Shown here one piece after another: positions 45,291 to 54,710 of a stretch of DNA of 64,000 bases; positions within the stretch are counted from its first letter, which is position 1, and every line of letters begins with the position of its first letter. The stretch is taken from positions 186,001 to 250,000 of the forward strand of contig NZ_LWEH01000005.1 in assembly GCF_001635455.1 (NCBI RefSeq). Reading direction: 5' to 3'. The notes beneath the pieces were generated by a model that searched no databases, was not told the DNA's origin, and saw nothing but the letters and a program-made list of their open reading frames with translations. The DNA is from Vibrio sp. HI00D65. GTDB taxonomy: Bacteria; Pseudomonadota; Gammaproteobacteria; Enterobacterales; Vibrionaceae. The position numbers were made by a program, and so were the translations under genes.

Positions 45291-47180
45291 TTAAAGCTTA
45301 AATCGAGACAACTCTTGTTTCAATTCACTCGCTAAATGGCTTAGCTGATCAGGCTGAGACACTGCATCCGTCGCATCAAGCGCCATAACGTCACTCACTT
45401 CACGAACTGATTCTGTATTAGCGTTGATTTCCGCTGTGACCAGTGACTGCTCTTCAGCAGCAGAAGCAATCTGAGTCGCCATATCACTGATAACTTGAAT
45501 CGCTTCACGGATTTGAGCGAGACTCTCTCCAGCCATATCAACATCGTGCACGCTTGTCTCCGCCATATCGTGACTTTGAGTCATCACTTTAACCGCACTA
45601 TTCGTTGCTTGCTGCAAACGCTTGATCTTATCTTCTATTTCTTCAGTTGACGCATGAGTACGTTGAGACAGTACTCGAACCTCATCCGCTACCACCGCAA
45701 AGCCACGACCTTGTTCCCCAGCCCTCGCCGCTTCAATCGCAGCATTAAGTGCTAATAGGTTAGTTTGTTTAGCTATCTCGCGTATCGTCGCTAAGATAGA
45801 CGCGATTTGTTGTCCATGTTCTTCCAACTCACTAATGATAGATACAGCGCTCGTCAGTTCAGTAGCAAGCTCATTGATTGATGATTGGCTTTTTGCCATC
45901 TGTTGGAAGCCTTGTTCGCTTAATTCAACTGAATGACTCGCACTTTTCGCTGTATTGTCCGCGTTAGAAGCTATCTCAGCCGTCGCAGTCTCCATTTCAG
46001 TTACCGCTATTGCCACCATCGTAATTTCATCTTGCTGTCGGCTTACGCTATCGCTACGTTTTAGAGCACTCTCATTGGCATGCTCAGCAGCGTCGTTCAT
46101 CGCTGTAGAGACTTGCGTAACGTTGGTCATCATTCCATGCAGTCGATCGACAAACACATTAAATTTATCAGCGAGCTGACCAACTTCGTCTTTGCTGGAG
46201 ACTTAAAGGCGTTGAGTTAAATCACCGTCACCCTCTGCGATATCTGCCAGAGCTTCACTTACTCGTCTTAGATCTACCAACTGGCGAGCAACAAACCAAG
46301 ACGTAGCCGCAGCCATCACAATTAGAACAATCAAACCTGTCGTGATCTAACTGACCAACATGTCAAATAGAGGTTGTTCCAAAACATCTTTATCCATCTC
46401 AATCACAAGCAACCAGTCCGTACCACTGATTGGCTCTGCCATGATCACTCGTTCATGACCATCAACTTGGGTAAAGATCGTCGTTAGATTCTGCGCTGCA
46501 CTGTTTAAACTAGCAACACTTAGCTCAGGAGCGATATCGTTCACCTGTTTGAGAATAAAGTCTTCGTTTTAGTGAGCGACAACGGTACCTTGTTTGTCGA
46601 TAAGAATTGCTCGACCATTTCCTGGCACCTGGATAGCTAATACGTCTTTAATCAGCTTGTCCAGGGCGAGGTTCGAAGCAACAACACCAATAATAGACCC
46701 GTTCTCGGTGACCGGATCGATCAGTGTAACCACAAGCGTCTGCATCGTGACGCTTACATATGGCTTAGTTGTGACGGCTTTGTTTTTCGCTAACGTCTCT
46801 TTATACTAACCACGAACTCTTGGGTCATACCCTGCTTTATTGAGGGAAGGATCATGACGGAACATTTCGCCGTCTTTGTTACCGTAATAACTCAATCCAA
46901 AGCCACCAGAGGCAAGGATTTGACGTAAATATGGGACAATATCTAATGAAGGGTTAAGTTGAACTTGTTGTTTAAGACCATGTACGGCTTGTTTCTTGTC
47001 GTAAAACCAATCACTGATCCCTTTAGCATGGGCGTTCAACGTGTTACGACTTTCACTCTCTATAGCCTGCCAGCTTTTACTTTGAAAAATCTTATAACCC
47101 ATAAAAAGAAGAATTGCGGATGTAAAAACAATCGCCAAAACTACAGAGAAAACCATTTTCCTTTTTAGACTTAATTGCAT
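45291..47180 (-). pseudogene. Methyl-accepting chemotaxis protein with four in-frame stops
   Basis: One continuous 629-codon frame, broken only by TAG 46806-46808, TAA 46569-46571, TAG 46347-46349 and TAA 46203-46205. In order: N-terminal helix (MVFSVVLAIVFTSAILLFMG), dCache-like periplasmic domain, second helix, HAMP (ending LTQRL) and the signalling tip ([20 protein letters not shown], then [18 protein letters not shown]). No indel is needed. AGAGG precedes the start. A ~290-residue C-terminal piece could still be made only if internal initiation occurs. Confidence 0.9.
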
Positions 47181-47406
47181 ATTAAGAACCTCTTATAGGA
47201 CAATTAAAGAAATATAAAGAGAAATCCTATCACCCATACTTATGTTTTTATTAAGGTTATCCCCAAAAAAGATGAAACAAATTGGGCATTATGTTTAATT
47301 GTGACTTTGATTTATTTACTGGTTTATTAAAGATAAAGATTATGCAGCCACAAAAAACGAGTTGTAGAAAACAAAGTGAAAAATAAATACAAAATGCTGA
47401 AACAGA

Positions 47407-47454
47407 GCAGATAAGCAGATAAGCAGATAAGCAGATAAGCAGATAAGCAGATAA
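47407..47454. repeat. Six-copy 8-bp tandem repeat (gcagataa)
   Basis: Six perfect units in a row, 20 bp before the terminator of tRNA array B. Non-coding. The rest of 47181-47511 holds no gene. Confidence 0.95.
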
Positions 47455-47474
47455 AAAGTAATGCGCCAGAAACG

Positions 47475-47502
47475 AAAAAACCAGCCGCTAGGACTGGTTT
47501 TT
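47475..47502 (-). terminator. Terminator of tRNA array B
   Basis: Stem aaaaccag / ctggtttt with a 9-nt loop; read leftwards it ends in a T-run. Confidence 0.85.
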
Positions 47503-47511
47503 CCTGAATGA

Positions 47512-47585
47512 TGGAGGCGCCTCCCGGAGTCGAACCGAGGTCCACGGATTTGCAATCCGCTGCATAGCCACTCTGCCAAGGCGCC
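47512..47585 (-). tRNA. tRNA-Cys (GCA), array B last gene
   Basis: 74 nt with encoded CCA, same sequence as the array A copies. Confidence 0.95.
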
Positions 47586-47649
47586 TTCAATTGTGTTTTA
47601 AGAGAACAACTCTTTCGGAAGCCACCTAGGTAAGTAACAACCAAATAGA

Positions 47650-47736
47650 TGGTGCCCCGGGCCGGACTTGAACCGGCACAACGCGAACGTCGAGGGATTT
47701 TAAATCCCTTGTGTCTACCAATTCCACCACCAGGGC
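47650..47736 (-). tRNA. tRNA-Leu (TAA), array B
   Basis: 87 nt, same as the copy at 41456-41542. Confidence 0.95.
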
Positions 47737-47816
47737 ACGCAATTCTTTATTGCGATGCCGATTACTGAAAAGTAAAACACCACCTTAATGTCAATATCAA
47801 TCAACACTACAAAATT

Positions 47817-47892
47817 TGGAGCGATACATCGGGTTCGAACCGATGACCTCAACCTTGGCAAGGTTGCGCTCTACCAACTGAGCTAGTATCGC
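47817..47892 (-). tRNA. tRNA-Gly (GCC), array B
   Basis: 76 nt, same as the copy at 41623-41698. Confidence 0.95.
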
Positions 47893-47937
47893 AATTTCAT
47901 TCGAATCTATCTTAACTTATCAAACTAAGAGAAAGAA

Positions 47938-48011
47938 TGGAGGCGCCTCCCGGAGTCGAACCGAGGTCCACGGATTTGCAATCCGCTGCATAGCCACTCT
48001 GCCAAGGCGCC
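47938..48011 (-). tRNA. tRNA-Cys (GCA), array B first gene
   Basis: 74 nt, same as the other Cys copies. Confidence 0.95.
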
Positions 48012-48066
48012 TTTTATTCAAACACGTTAGGGACTTAGTAAGTCACTCCACTGTGTTCGGGTGCCT

Positions 48067-48094
48067 ACTTTACGGATTAAGGAGAGATAGTCAA
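48067..48094 (-). promoter_or_regulatory. Promoter of tRNA array B
   Basis: Read leftwards, -35 ttgact and -10 taaagt are 16 bp apart, about 55 nt before the first tRNA. The -10 is the same as in array A but the surrounding sequence differs. Confidence 0.6.
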
Positions 48095-48207
48095 ACAAAA
48101 AAGTGAATTTAAATTCTGCTTGCTGACATTTAAATCAAATCGCTGCATGTTCGATCTTTTCAGCTAAAAAACATACAGTGAAATGATTTAAACTAATGAT
48201 TCACGAT

Positions 48208-49653
48208 CTACCATTTTTTCATGAAACGACCAACCAAGCTCGGGTGATATGCCCAACAATGATCAAACATGCTCATCAATTGAGGATTGCCGTACTTAGA
48301 AAGGCTCACTGCGTGGAAACGGTTTTTATGTTCCTTCAGCTTTTCAACCTGAGCGATCATCTCATCAGACTGCTTAGGGGCAATAAAATCAGACAGTACG
48401 ATTAAATCGGCATTCTTGTATTTGTCACCTGTCATCAAATCGATCGATTTCATCAATACAGGTTCCAAATCTGTGCCTCCGTGGAATGAGTAACTCAAGA
48501 AGTCGCTCGCTTCACGTAAGCCATCTTGTCTTGTTAGCTCATAAGTGATCTGTTCTGAAGAGAAAAGGATCACGTAACAGTCCCTCTCTTCCGCCAAAGC
48601 AATTTGCATTAGTGCATAGGCCATTGCTTTAGCAGATTGTTCAGGGAAACCACTCATAGAACCGGAAGCGTCTACACAAACGATAAACGGCCCCTTTTCG
48701 ATATCAACTTGTTTACTGTCTGGCTTTTGTGCCTTAACTTTACGTAACGTACGAGACTTACCTTTGGAGCGGTAGCTCAGTAAGCGTTTATCCGCCAAGT
48801 GTTTGTAGAAGATAACTTCAAGCTCTGGGTACGCCAAGAACATAGTCTCGTTTGGCAGCATCTTGTTAAGATCATCGCTTTCATGAATCCCAACGATATC
48901 GTCAACGGCTTCATCACTTTTCTCTTCGACCATCTGCAGTTCTTCTACAGGGGCTTTATATAAAGAAGGATCGTCTTCCATGCCCGCCATACGTCCCAGT
49001 TTCTCGGCGATCTCTTGTAGGCCTTTGTGTTTATTTAAAAACTCTGCGTGACGCTTCATTACCGTTAAGTCTGTTTTACTCAACTTAGCAGAAGCCATGT
49101 CCCACAAACGTCCTACGCTTCCTTCATCTCCAGATTCCGTCACTTTATCCATGTTTTTCATGGTTTCCATGCGTTGGTAGAGATCCGCTAAAACTTTCTC
49201 TTTGCTGGTTTCAAGTTCTGTTACTTGAGCTTGCTTGATGGCATCTGACAACGATTGATACCACTGATCGCAGAAGTAGTGCGGGAACATTGCATTGTAA
49301 ACACCCTTGTTGTTTTCTATCAGGCGTCTAGCTTGTAGGTAAAACGCTGAGTGCCACTCCAGCCTTTTGATGACACTATCAACCTCATCAAAAAACTGGG
49401 GCTCATCCCAGTGAATTACTTCTTGGTAAAGGGCGATTTCTTCTTGGAATCGGTCGGTCTCACACACCTTAGTGACGCGTTTTTTTACTTTACCGCGCCA
49501 TTTCACTAGGTGGTTTTTAACCGACGTTTTAACCCCTTTATTCTCGGCAGCTATCATCACTTGAGAACGGGCAATGAGATCATTCATCGCCGTATCAATG
49601 ATGCCAGAGTCAGCAACCATTAAAGCAAGGTTTAAACCGTCTGCTCCTAACAT
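48208..49653 (-). CDS. viaA: ViaA, VWA-domain partner of RavA
   Basis: 481 residues, near the family norm. The helical N-terminal part is followed by a C-terminal von Willebrand A domain with a MIDAS motif VDASGSMS (about 334) and GGTDLEP. In E. coli ViaA works with RavA on respiratory complexes and membrane stress. AGGGG lies 6 nt before the ATG; it follows ravA by 11 nt. Confidence 0.92.
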   Translation of the reverse strand: MLGADGLNLALMVADSGIIDTAMNDLIARSQVMIAAENKGVKTSVKNHLVKWRGKVKKRVTKVCETDRFQEEIALYQEVIHWDEPQFFDEVDSVIKRLEWHSAFYLQARRLIENNKGVYNAMFPHYFCDQWYQSLSDAIKQAQVTELETSKEKVLADLYQRMETMKNMDKVTESGDEGSVGRLWDMASAKLSKTDLTVMKRHAEFLNKHKGLQEIAEKLGRMAGMEDDPSLYKAPVEELQMVEEKSDEAVDDIVGIHESDDLNKMLPNETMFLAYPELEVIFYKHLADKRLLSYRSKGKSRTLRKVKAQKPDSKQVDIEKGPFIVCVDASGSMSGFPEQSAKAMAYALMQIALAEERDCYVILFSSEQITYELTRQDGLREASDFLSYSFHGGTDLEPVLMKSIDLMTGDKYKNADLIVLSDFIAPKQSDEMIAQVEKLKEHKNRFHAVSLSKYGNPQLMSMFDHCWAYHPSLVGRFMKKW

Positions 49654-49664
49654 ACTTGTCCCCT

Positions 49665-51320
49665 CTACTCGAAGTACTGACTCATAAATTTAAGACGCTG
49701 AGCAATCTTGCTGCTCTTCACTTTCGCAGTCTCAAGCTCTTGTACTACCGCTTGCAAACTTGACTCCATCGCTTTTGGTAGCTCTGGGTCGATATAGTTG
49801 TGAGGCAGCGCGTCGTGGAAATCGTTGCGCACTCGCTTTAACTTGAATTCAGCTTCGTTTAACTGCTCAAGTGCTCGCTCAGCACCACTCAACCATTTAT
49901 TGTAAAGCTCTTGGTCCAAACCATCCGTTGTCACCACACTCACTAATACCGAGCGATTCGCGATGTCTTTAATCACTAATTGGTTCGATGCATCAAGATC
50001 CAACTTCAAGCGACATAGATTCTTGTTTTCGTTTACGTAACCGTAAATATCTCCGTGCCCTTCTTTAAGCACACGGTCGAAATCATCTTTCGCTACGTAA
50101 ACCCAGCGGCTATCACCTTTCTCTGATTCTGAAACTGACATGTTGCTTTGCAGCAGAACTAACTTCACTAAGTTGTAAGCGCTGCCGACGCTGTACGTCT
50201 TCGCGTTTTTAACATCGTTGTGGTAAACGTCTTTACGTAGAAGGCCACTGGTTGTTTCCATAGAGAGTGAAACAGAGAGTGTTGCTTCAACTTCGTCTTG
50301 GATATCTTCAAGCTCTTCACGTGACATTTCGATTTGAGCTTTAGACTCTTGCTGATCGAAAGCTCGGTTCAACGCAAAGTCTTTAACCACACTACGAACC
50401 ACATCTCGAGATTCAGGGCTGTGCCATAAACAATCTTGCAGTAAAAGAATATCGAGAGGGTTTACGCTGTCACGACCACTGAAGAACGCACTCGCCTTCA
50501 GCAACTTCACAGCTTTCTTCCAACGTCTATCTGAAACATACAAATCAGATTCAGAAGTTGAACCCTGCTGTGTCACTGTCTCTTCTAGCATAGTCTTCAA
50601 CTCATACAGCTTGTTGAAGGCGTTGTCCGTCAGTTCAAGCTTATCGAGTTCTTTTTGCCACTGGTGATATTCAATATCAGTAATCGCCAAACCCTTCGGG
50701 ATCTCAGCTTCTTGAGAAGTACCCGCAGTTAGCATCGATTTGAAGTTTTGTTTGTTCTGGATTCGGTTTACAAACACTCGCACAAGCATACGGTCATAAA
50801 GAGCTTCTAGGCCGCTGTCTTCGTCTGGAAGTTCATTAGATGCTGATACCAATAAGCGCATTGGTACGCGTTCAATATCGCTACCATTCTTGAACGTTTT
50901 TTCGTTCACAACAGTAAGAAGTGTATTAAGGATCGCAGGACCAGCTTTCCAAATTTCATCAAGGAAGACCACTTGAGCCGTTGGTAGATAGCCTTCAGTC
51001 AGCCTTACATAGCGACCATTGTCTTTTAATTCTTGGATACTTAAAGGGCCAAACACCTCTTCAGGCGTAGAAAAGCGTGTCATCAAATATTCGAAATAGC
51101 TGCTGTTATCGAAAGCTTGGATTAGGCGTTTAGCGATAAGACTTTTTGCAATGCCTGGAGGGCCTAGTAGGAAAACACTTTCACCAGCCAAAGCAGCCAG
51201 TAAACAGAGCTTGATGGTATCTTCTCTTTCATAGACACCATCAGAGAGAGCATGCGCTAATTTGTTAATTCTTTCAGAGAGTAGCGCCTTGTCAGCATGT
51301 GAAGAAATAGAAGGGGTCAT
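49665..51320 (-). CDS. ravA: RavA, MoxR-family AAA+ ATPase
   Basis: 551 residues. Walker A LLGPPGIAKS (about 56), Walker B VVFLDEIWKAG and sensor 1 LLVSASNELPDEDSG. The C-terminal part contains the long helical/LARA region. A hexameric ATPase acting with ViaA. GGAG precedes the ATG by 7 nt. The 272-nt gap upstream contains no recognised gene. Confidence 0.92.
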   Translation of the reverse strand: MTPSISSHADKALLSERINKLAHALSDGVYEREDTIKLCLLAALAGESVFLLGPPGIAKSLIAKRLIQAFDNSSYFEYLMTRFSTPEEVFGPLSIQELKDNGRYVRLTEGYLPTAQVVFLDEIWKAGPAILNTLLTVVNEKTFKNGSDIERVPMRLLVSASNELPDEDSGLEALYDRMLVRVFVNRIQNKQNFKSMLTAGTSQEAEIPKGLAITDIEYHQWQKELDKLELTDNAFNKLYELKTMLEETVTQQGSTSESDLYVSDRRWKKAVKLLKASAFFSGRDSVNPLDILLLQDCLWHSPESRDVVRSVVKDFALNRAFDQQESKAQIEMSREELEDIQDEVEATLSVSLSMETTSGLLRKDVYHNDVKNAKTYSVGSAYNLVKLVLLQSNMSVSESEKGDSRWVYVAKDDFDRVLKEGHGDIYGYVNENKNLCRLKLDLDASNQLVIKDIANRSVLVSVVTTDGLDQELYNKWLSGAERALEQLNEAEFKLKRVRNDFHDALPHNYIDPELPKAMESSLQAVVQELETAKVKSSKIAQRLKFMSQYFE

Positions 51321-51592
51321 GCATTACTCCGAAAATCTTTGGACAATAAAGAGTGTAGGTTTGTTTTTATACATTTGTTAGCACTTTGTTACAAGTGTAT
51401 TTTATTATTGACTTGCATTTATATCAGATGGTTACGCCCGTAATTTCGGTGTAATCATAGATTGCAAATTTGAGATAAGAGTCACGAATGGTGTGAAATT
51501 TAGTTCAAAACTTTGCCTAAATTTTCTTTTATTTTCGACACCATAGGCGTTATGGTGGGGCACGTCTTTCGAATACGAAAAATTGGCAAGGA

Positions 51593-52123
51593 ATGTGGCC
51601 AGACTGCATGAATAAAGTTATCCATCAATGGAAAAGTATTTCTCTCATAGAAGAGAACGTGACGCTCCCTACGAACGTCGTGGTAAAACATACAACAATT
51701 AATCACCCTGGTGCCGCCGTTATTCTTCCTATTACGTCTTCTGGAAAAATCATCCTGATCAACCAGTTTCGCCCTTCACTTAAAAAGTGGCTTTTAGAAC
51801 TGCCCGCAGGCACGATGGAAGTCAGTGAAACACCACTTGAGTGTGCTCAACGTGAGCTAGAAGAAGAAACCGGTTATAGCGCAGAGTCATTCCAAAGTCT
51901 GGGGCAAGTTACCCCACTCGCTGGCTTCTGTGATGAGATTCAGCATTTGTTCGTAGCAAAACAGCTCAACCTCACTACCCGCTTTGAATGTGATGAAGAT
52001 GAAGTAATAGAAGTGATCGAACTTAGCTTAGAAGAACTGCACGATAAAATAAGAAACGATCAAATCACCGACACCAAAACTATCGCTTGTTTAAGTAAAG
52101 CCCAACTATGTGGCCATCTATAG
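51593..52123 (+). CDS. NUDIX hydrolase (ADP-ribose pyrophosphatase-like)
   Basis: 176 residues. The Nudix box is complete: GTMEVSETPLECAQRELEEE followed by TGY. The upstream LINQFRPSLKKWLLELPAG resembles ADP-sugar pyrophosphatases of the NudF type. Hydrolyses a nucleoside diphosphate linked to another group. The start is uncertain: ATG 51593 has AAGGA directly against it, while ATG 51608 (MNKVIHQWKS) matches remembered homologues better. Confidence 0.85.
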   Translation: MWPDCMNKVIHQWKSISLIEENVTLPTNVVVKHTTINHPGAAVILPITSSGKIILINQFRPSLKKWLLELPAGTMEVSETPLECAQRELEEETGYSAESFQSLGQVTPLAGFCDEIQHLFVAKQLNLTTRFECDEDEVIEVIELSLEELHDKIRNDQITDTKTIACLSKAQLCGHL

Positions 52124-52162
52124 CCAATTATATGGCTACCTAAAGTACTCTAGGAGAAAAAC

Positions 52163-53167
52163 ATGGACTTTCGTTCTGATACCGTAACCAAACCTTCACA
52201 AGCTATGCGCGAAGTAATGGCGAACGCAGCTGTAGGCGATGATGTGTACGGTGACGACCCAACCGTAAATGAACTTGAGCAGTGGGCTGCAAACGAAACA
52301 GGTTTTGAAGCAGCAATGTTCACCTCATCAGGTACTCAAGCAAACCTACTTGGCCTAATGGCACACTGTGAGCGTGGTGACGAGTATCTTTGTGGCCAAC
52401 AAGCACATAATTACAAATATGAAGCTGGGGGTGCGGCGGTACTTGGTTCCATTCAGCCACAACCGATCGAAAACAATCCAGACGGCACACTAGACTTTAA
52501 AAAACTTGCCGCTGCGATTAAACCCGATGATAGCCATTTCGCACGTACTAAGCTTTTAAGCCTAGAGAACACCATTAATGGCAAAGTACTTCCGATGTCT
52601 TACTTAGCCGAAGCTCGCGATTTCGTAAACCAGCACGGCTTAAAAATGCACCTAGACGGCGCGCGAGTATACAACGCAGCAGTTGCATTAAATGTCCACA
52701 TAAAAGAGATCGCCCAATACTTCGACTCGATGACAATCTGCTTATCGAAGGGTTTAGGTGCTCCGATTGGTTCATTACTACTCGGTAGCAAAGAGTACAT
52801 AGCGAAAGCCCGTCGCCTACGTAAAATGGTCGGTGGTGGTATGCGCCAAGCGGGTATTCTTGCTGCAGCAGGAAAAATGGTGCTGACAGAAAACGTTGCT
52901 CAGCTCAAAACTGACCACGAGAACGCGAAAAACCTGGCTATTGGCTTGAGTAAATTGGAAGGCTTCTCGGTGAACCCTGATTTTGTTCAAACGAATATCG
53001 TATTTGCGAAGTTAGACGAGTCAGTGGATATTAACTGTATTGCAGGTGAACTTAGCGAACAAGGTATTACAATGACACCTGGTAACCCTGTACGTTTTGT
53101 TACTCACCGCGACATTAGCGCAGAGGATATTTCTCGATTCCTAACGGAATTAGAAAAAGCGCTGTAA
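52163..53167 (+). CDS. ltaE: Low-specificity L-threonine aldolase
   Basis: 334 residues of the fold-type I PLP family. Threonine aldolase phrases: MDFRSDTVTKPSQAM, FTSSGTQANLLGL, HLDGARVYNA and the PLP lysine in ICLSKGLGAPIGS (about 196). Cleaves threonine or allo-threonine to glycine and acetaldehyde. AGGAG precedes the ATG. It follows the NUDIX gene by 39 nt and may be cotranscribed. Confidence 0.93.
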   Translation: MDFRSDTVTKPSQAMREVMANAAVGDDVYGDDPTVNELEQWAANETGFEAAMFTSSGTQANLLGLMAHCERGDEYLCGQQAHNYKYEAGGAAVLGSIQPQPIENNPDGTLDFKKLAAAIKPDDSHFARTKLLSLENTINGKVLPMSYLAEARDFVNQHGLKMHLDGARVYNAAVALNVHIKEIAQYFDSMTICLSKGLGAPIGSLLLGSKEYIAKARRLRKMVGGGMRQAGILAAAGKMVLTENVAQLKTDHENAKNLAIGLSKLEGFSVNPDFVQTNIVFAKLDESVDINCIAGELSEQGITMTPGNPVRFVTHRDISAEDISRFLTELEKAL

Positions 53168-53206
53168 CTCTCTCCAAAGTTCTCAATCTATTGAAATTAA
53201 TACTTG

Positions 53207-53227
53207 AGCTTCCCCTAAGGGGAAGCT
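53207..53227 (+). terminator. Terminator after ltaE
   Basis: Perfect 10-bp palindromic stem (agcttcccct / aggggaagct) with a minimal loop, then a T-rich stretch. From here to 53522 no gene is recognised. Confidence 0.8.
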
Positions 53228-53522
53228 TTATACTTTTGTTTTCTCACAAGTATATACGTGTTTAGTAAATCTATAATCTTCCTAATTGCTACTCTCTTTC
53301 TCATTACACGCCAACGATTTTAGGGATCCAGAACTTAGTAAGCTGAAATCACCTACCTGTTCAATACGATCAAAGCGTATCAAGAGGGAAGTAGAAAAGG
53401 TGACTACGCATAAATGATGGCTTTCAACACATTAAGTTAATCACGAGCTGAGTAATCATCACCAAGCCGCCTATACTTCAAGCAAATTCACATAGCTCAT
53501 TAAACGTCAGGATAGATATGGC

Positions 53523-53550
53523 TTTACACGCCCTATTGAACCCTTACAAT
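53523..53550 (+). promoter_or_regulatory. Likely sigma-70 promoter of the YlqF-type GTPase gene
   Basis: -35 tttaca and -10 tacaat separated by 16 bp, 33 nt before the ATG. Confidence 0.6.
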
Positions 53551-53583
53551 GTGTAGCAACTATATTTATCAAGGTTTATCTCT

Positions 53584-54519
53584 ATGTCTATTCAATGGTT
53601 TCCGGGTCACATGCATAAAGCCCGCAAAGAAATCGAAGAAGTTATCCCACAGGTTGATGTGATCATCGAAGTACTGGATGCGCGTATCCCGTTCAGTAGT
53701 GAAAACCCTATGATCTCCACACTGCGCGGCGATAAGCCTTGTGTAAAAGTACTGAACAAGCGTGACCTTGCGGACCCAGAGTTAACTGAATGTTGGATCG
53801 AGCATTTCGAAAAAGAGCAAGGTGTAAAGGCTATTGCAATTACCACCAGCGTTAAAGAAGAAGTGAACCACATCATGGAGCTGGTTCGTAAGCTTGCACC
53901 GCACCGTGAAGAGATTGGTAAAAACATTCGTACTATGATCATGGGTATCCCAAATGTGGGGAAATCAACCATCATCAACTGCCTAGCAGGACGTACAATC
54001 GCTGTAACAGGTAACCAACCTGCGGTAACGCGTCGTCAACAGCGTATTAACCTACAAAACGGCGTGATTCTTTCTGATACCCCAGGGATCCTCTGGCCTA
54101 AAGTAGAAAACCCACACAGTGGTTTCCGTCTAGCGGCTACAGGTGCAGTAAAAGATACAGCGATGGAATACGATGAAGTAGCATTCTACACCGTTGAATA
54201 TCTTGCGAAGCAGTACCCCCACCTACTGCAAGAGCGTTACCAAATTGAAGAGCTACCAGAGTCTGATATCGAGCTGATGGAAGCTATTGGTCGTAAACGC
54301 GGTGCACTTCGTGCTGGTGGTCATATTGACCTCCATAAGTGTTCTGAGATCTTACTGCATGAACTTCGTAACGGCACTTTGGGTAAAGTAACTCTAGAGC
54401 TGCCAGAAATGATCACTAAAGAGCTGATCGAAGTTGAAGAAGCCGCTGCACTGAAAGCAGAGCAACAAGCTAAGAAAAAAGAAGAGCGTCGGAAACGTTA
54501 CTTGAAGAACAAGCGTTAA
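53584..54519 (+). CDS. ylqF: Circularly permuted ribosome-biogenesis GTPase (YlqF/RbgA family)
   Basis: 311 residues. GTPase motifs occur in permuted order: G4 NKRD (about 59), G1 GIPNVGKST (about 121), G3 DTPG. The N-terminus WFPGHMHKARKEI is the family hallmark. RbgA/YlqF acts in late 50S subunit assembly. The C-terminus is a lysine/arginine-rich tail. AAGG precedes the ATG. Confidence 0.92.
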   Translation: MSIQWFPGHMHKARKEIEEVIPQVDVIIEVLDARIPFSSENPMISTLRGDKPCVKVLNKRDLADPELTECWIEHFEKEQGVKAIAITTSVKEEVNHIMELVRKLAPHREEIGKNIRTMIMGIPNVGKSTIINCLAGRTIAVTGNQPAVTRRQQRINLQNGVILSDTPGILWPKVENPHSGFRLAATGAVKDTAMEYDEVAFYTVEYLAKQYPHLLQERYQIEELPESDIELMEAIGRKRGALRAGGHIDLHKCSEILLHELRNGTLGKVTLELPEMITKELIEVEEAAALKAEQQAKKKEERRKRYLKNKR

Positions 54520-54710
54520 TTACGATTAATCACTCTTATATATCCCTCTAGACATGTTCACGTTCTATTTCATGTAGGACGTGAATATTGCGCCCCTCCT
54601 TTGTTGATCAAGCTAACATACTGACAAGTCAATAGAAATGCGCGTTTACAATCATCAAGACTGTGACATACTACGCAAATTATTGTGTATGAATTACGGC
54701 TAGCTTCTCA

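Larger units (their letters stand above)
47512..48011 (-). repeat. 500-bp tRNA block, copy B
   Basis: Colinear with 41318-41817: same four tRNAs, same spacer lengths. Most differences lie in the Cys-Leu spacer; the Leu-Gly and Gly-Cys spacers are nearly identical. Confidence 0.9.

Noticed and set aside
47327..47644. Open frames of 105 and 79 residues over the tandem repeat and tRNA-Cys
   Set aside because: They are produced by translating tRNA genes and the octanucleotide repeat; the same false frames appear at the other tRNA array.
53228..53522. Possible integron attC or VCR-like repeat in the ltaE-ylqF gap
   Set aside because: No core-site inverted repeats of the attC type were found; only a terminator and a promoter.
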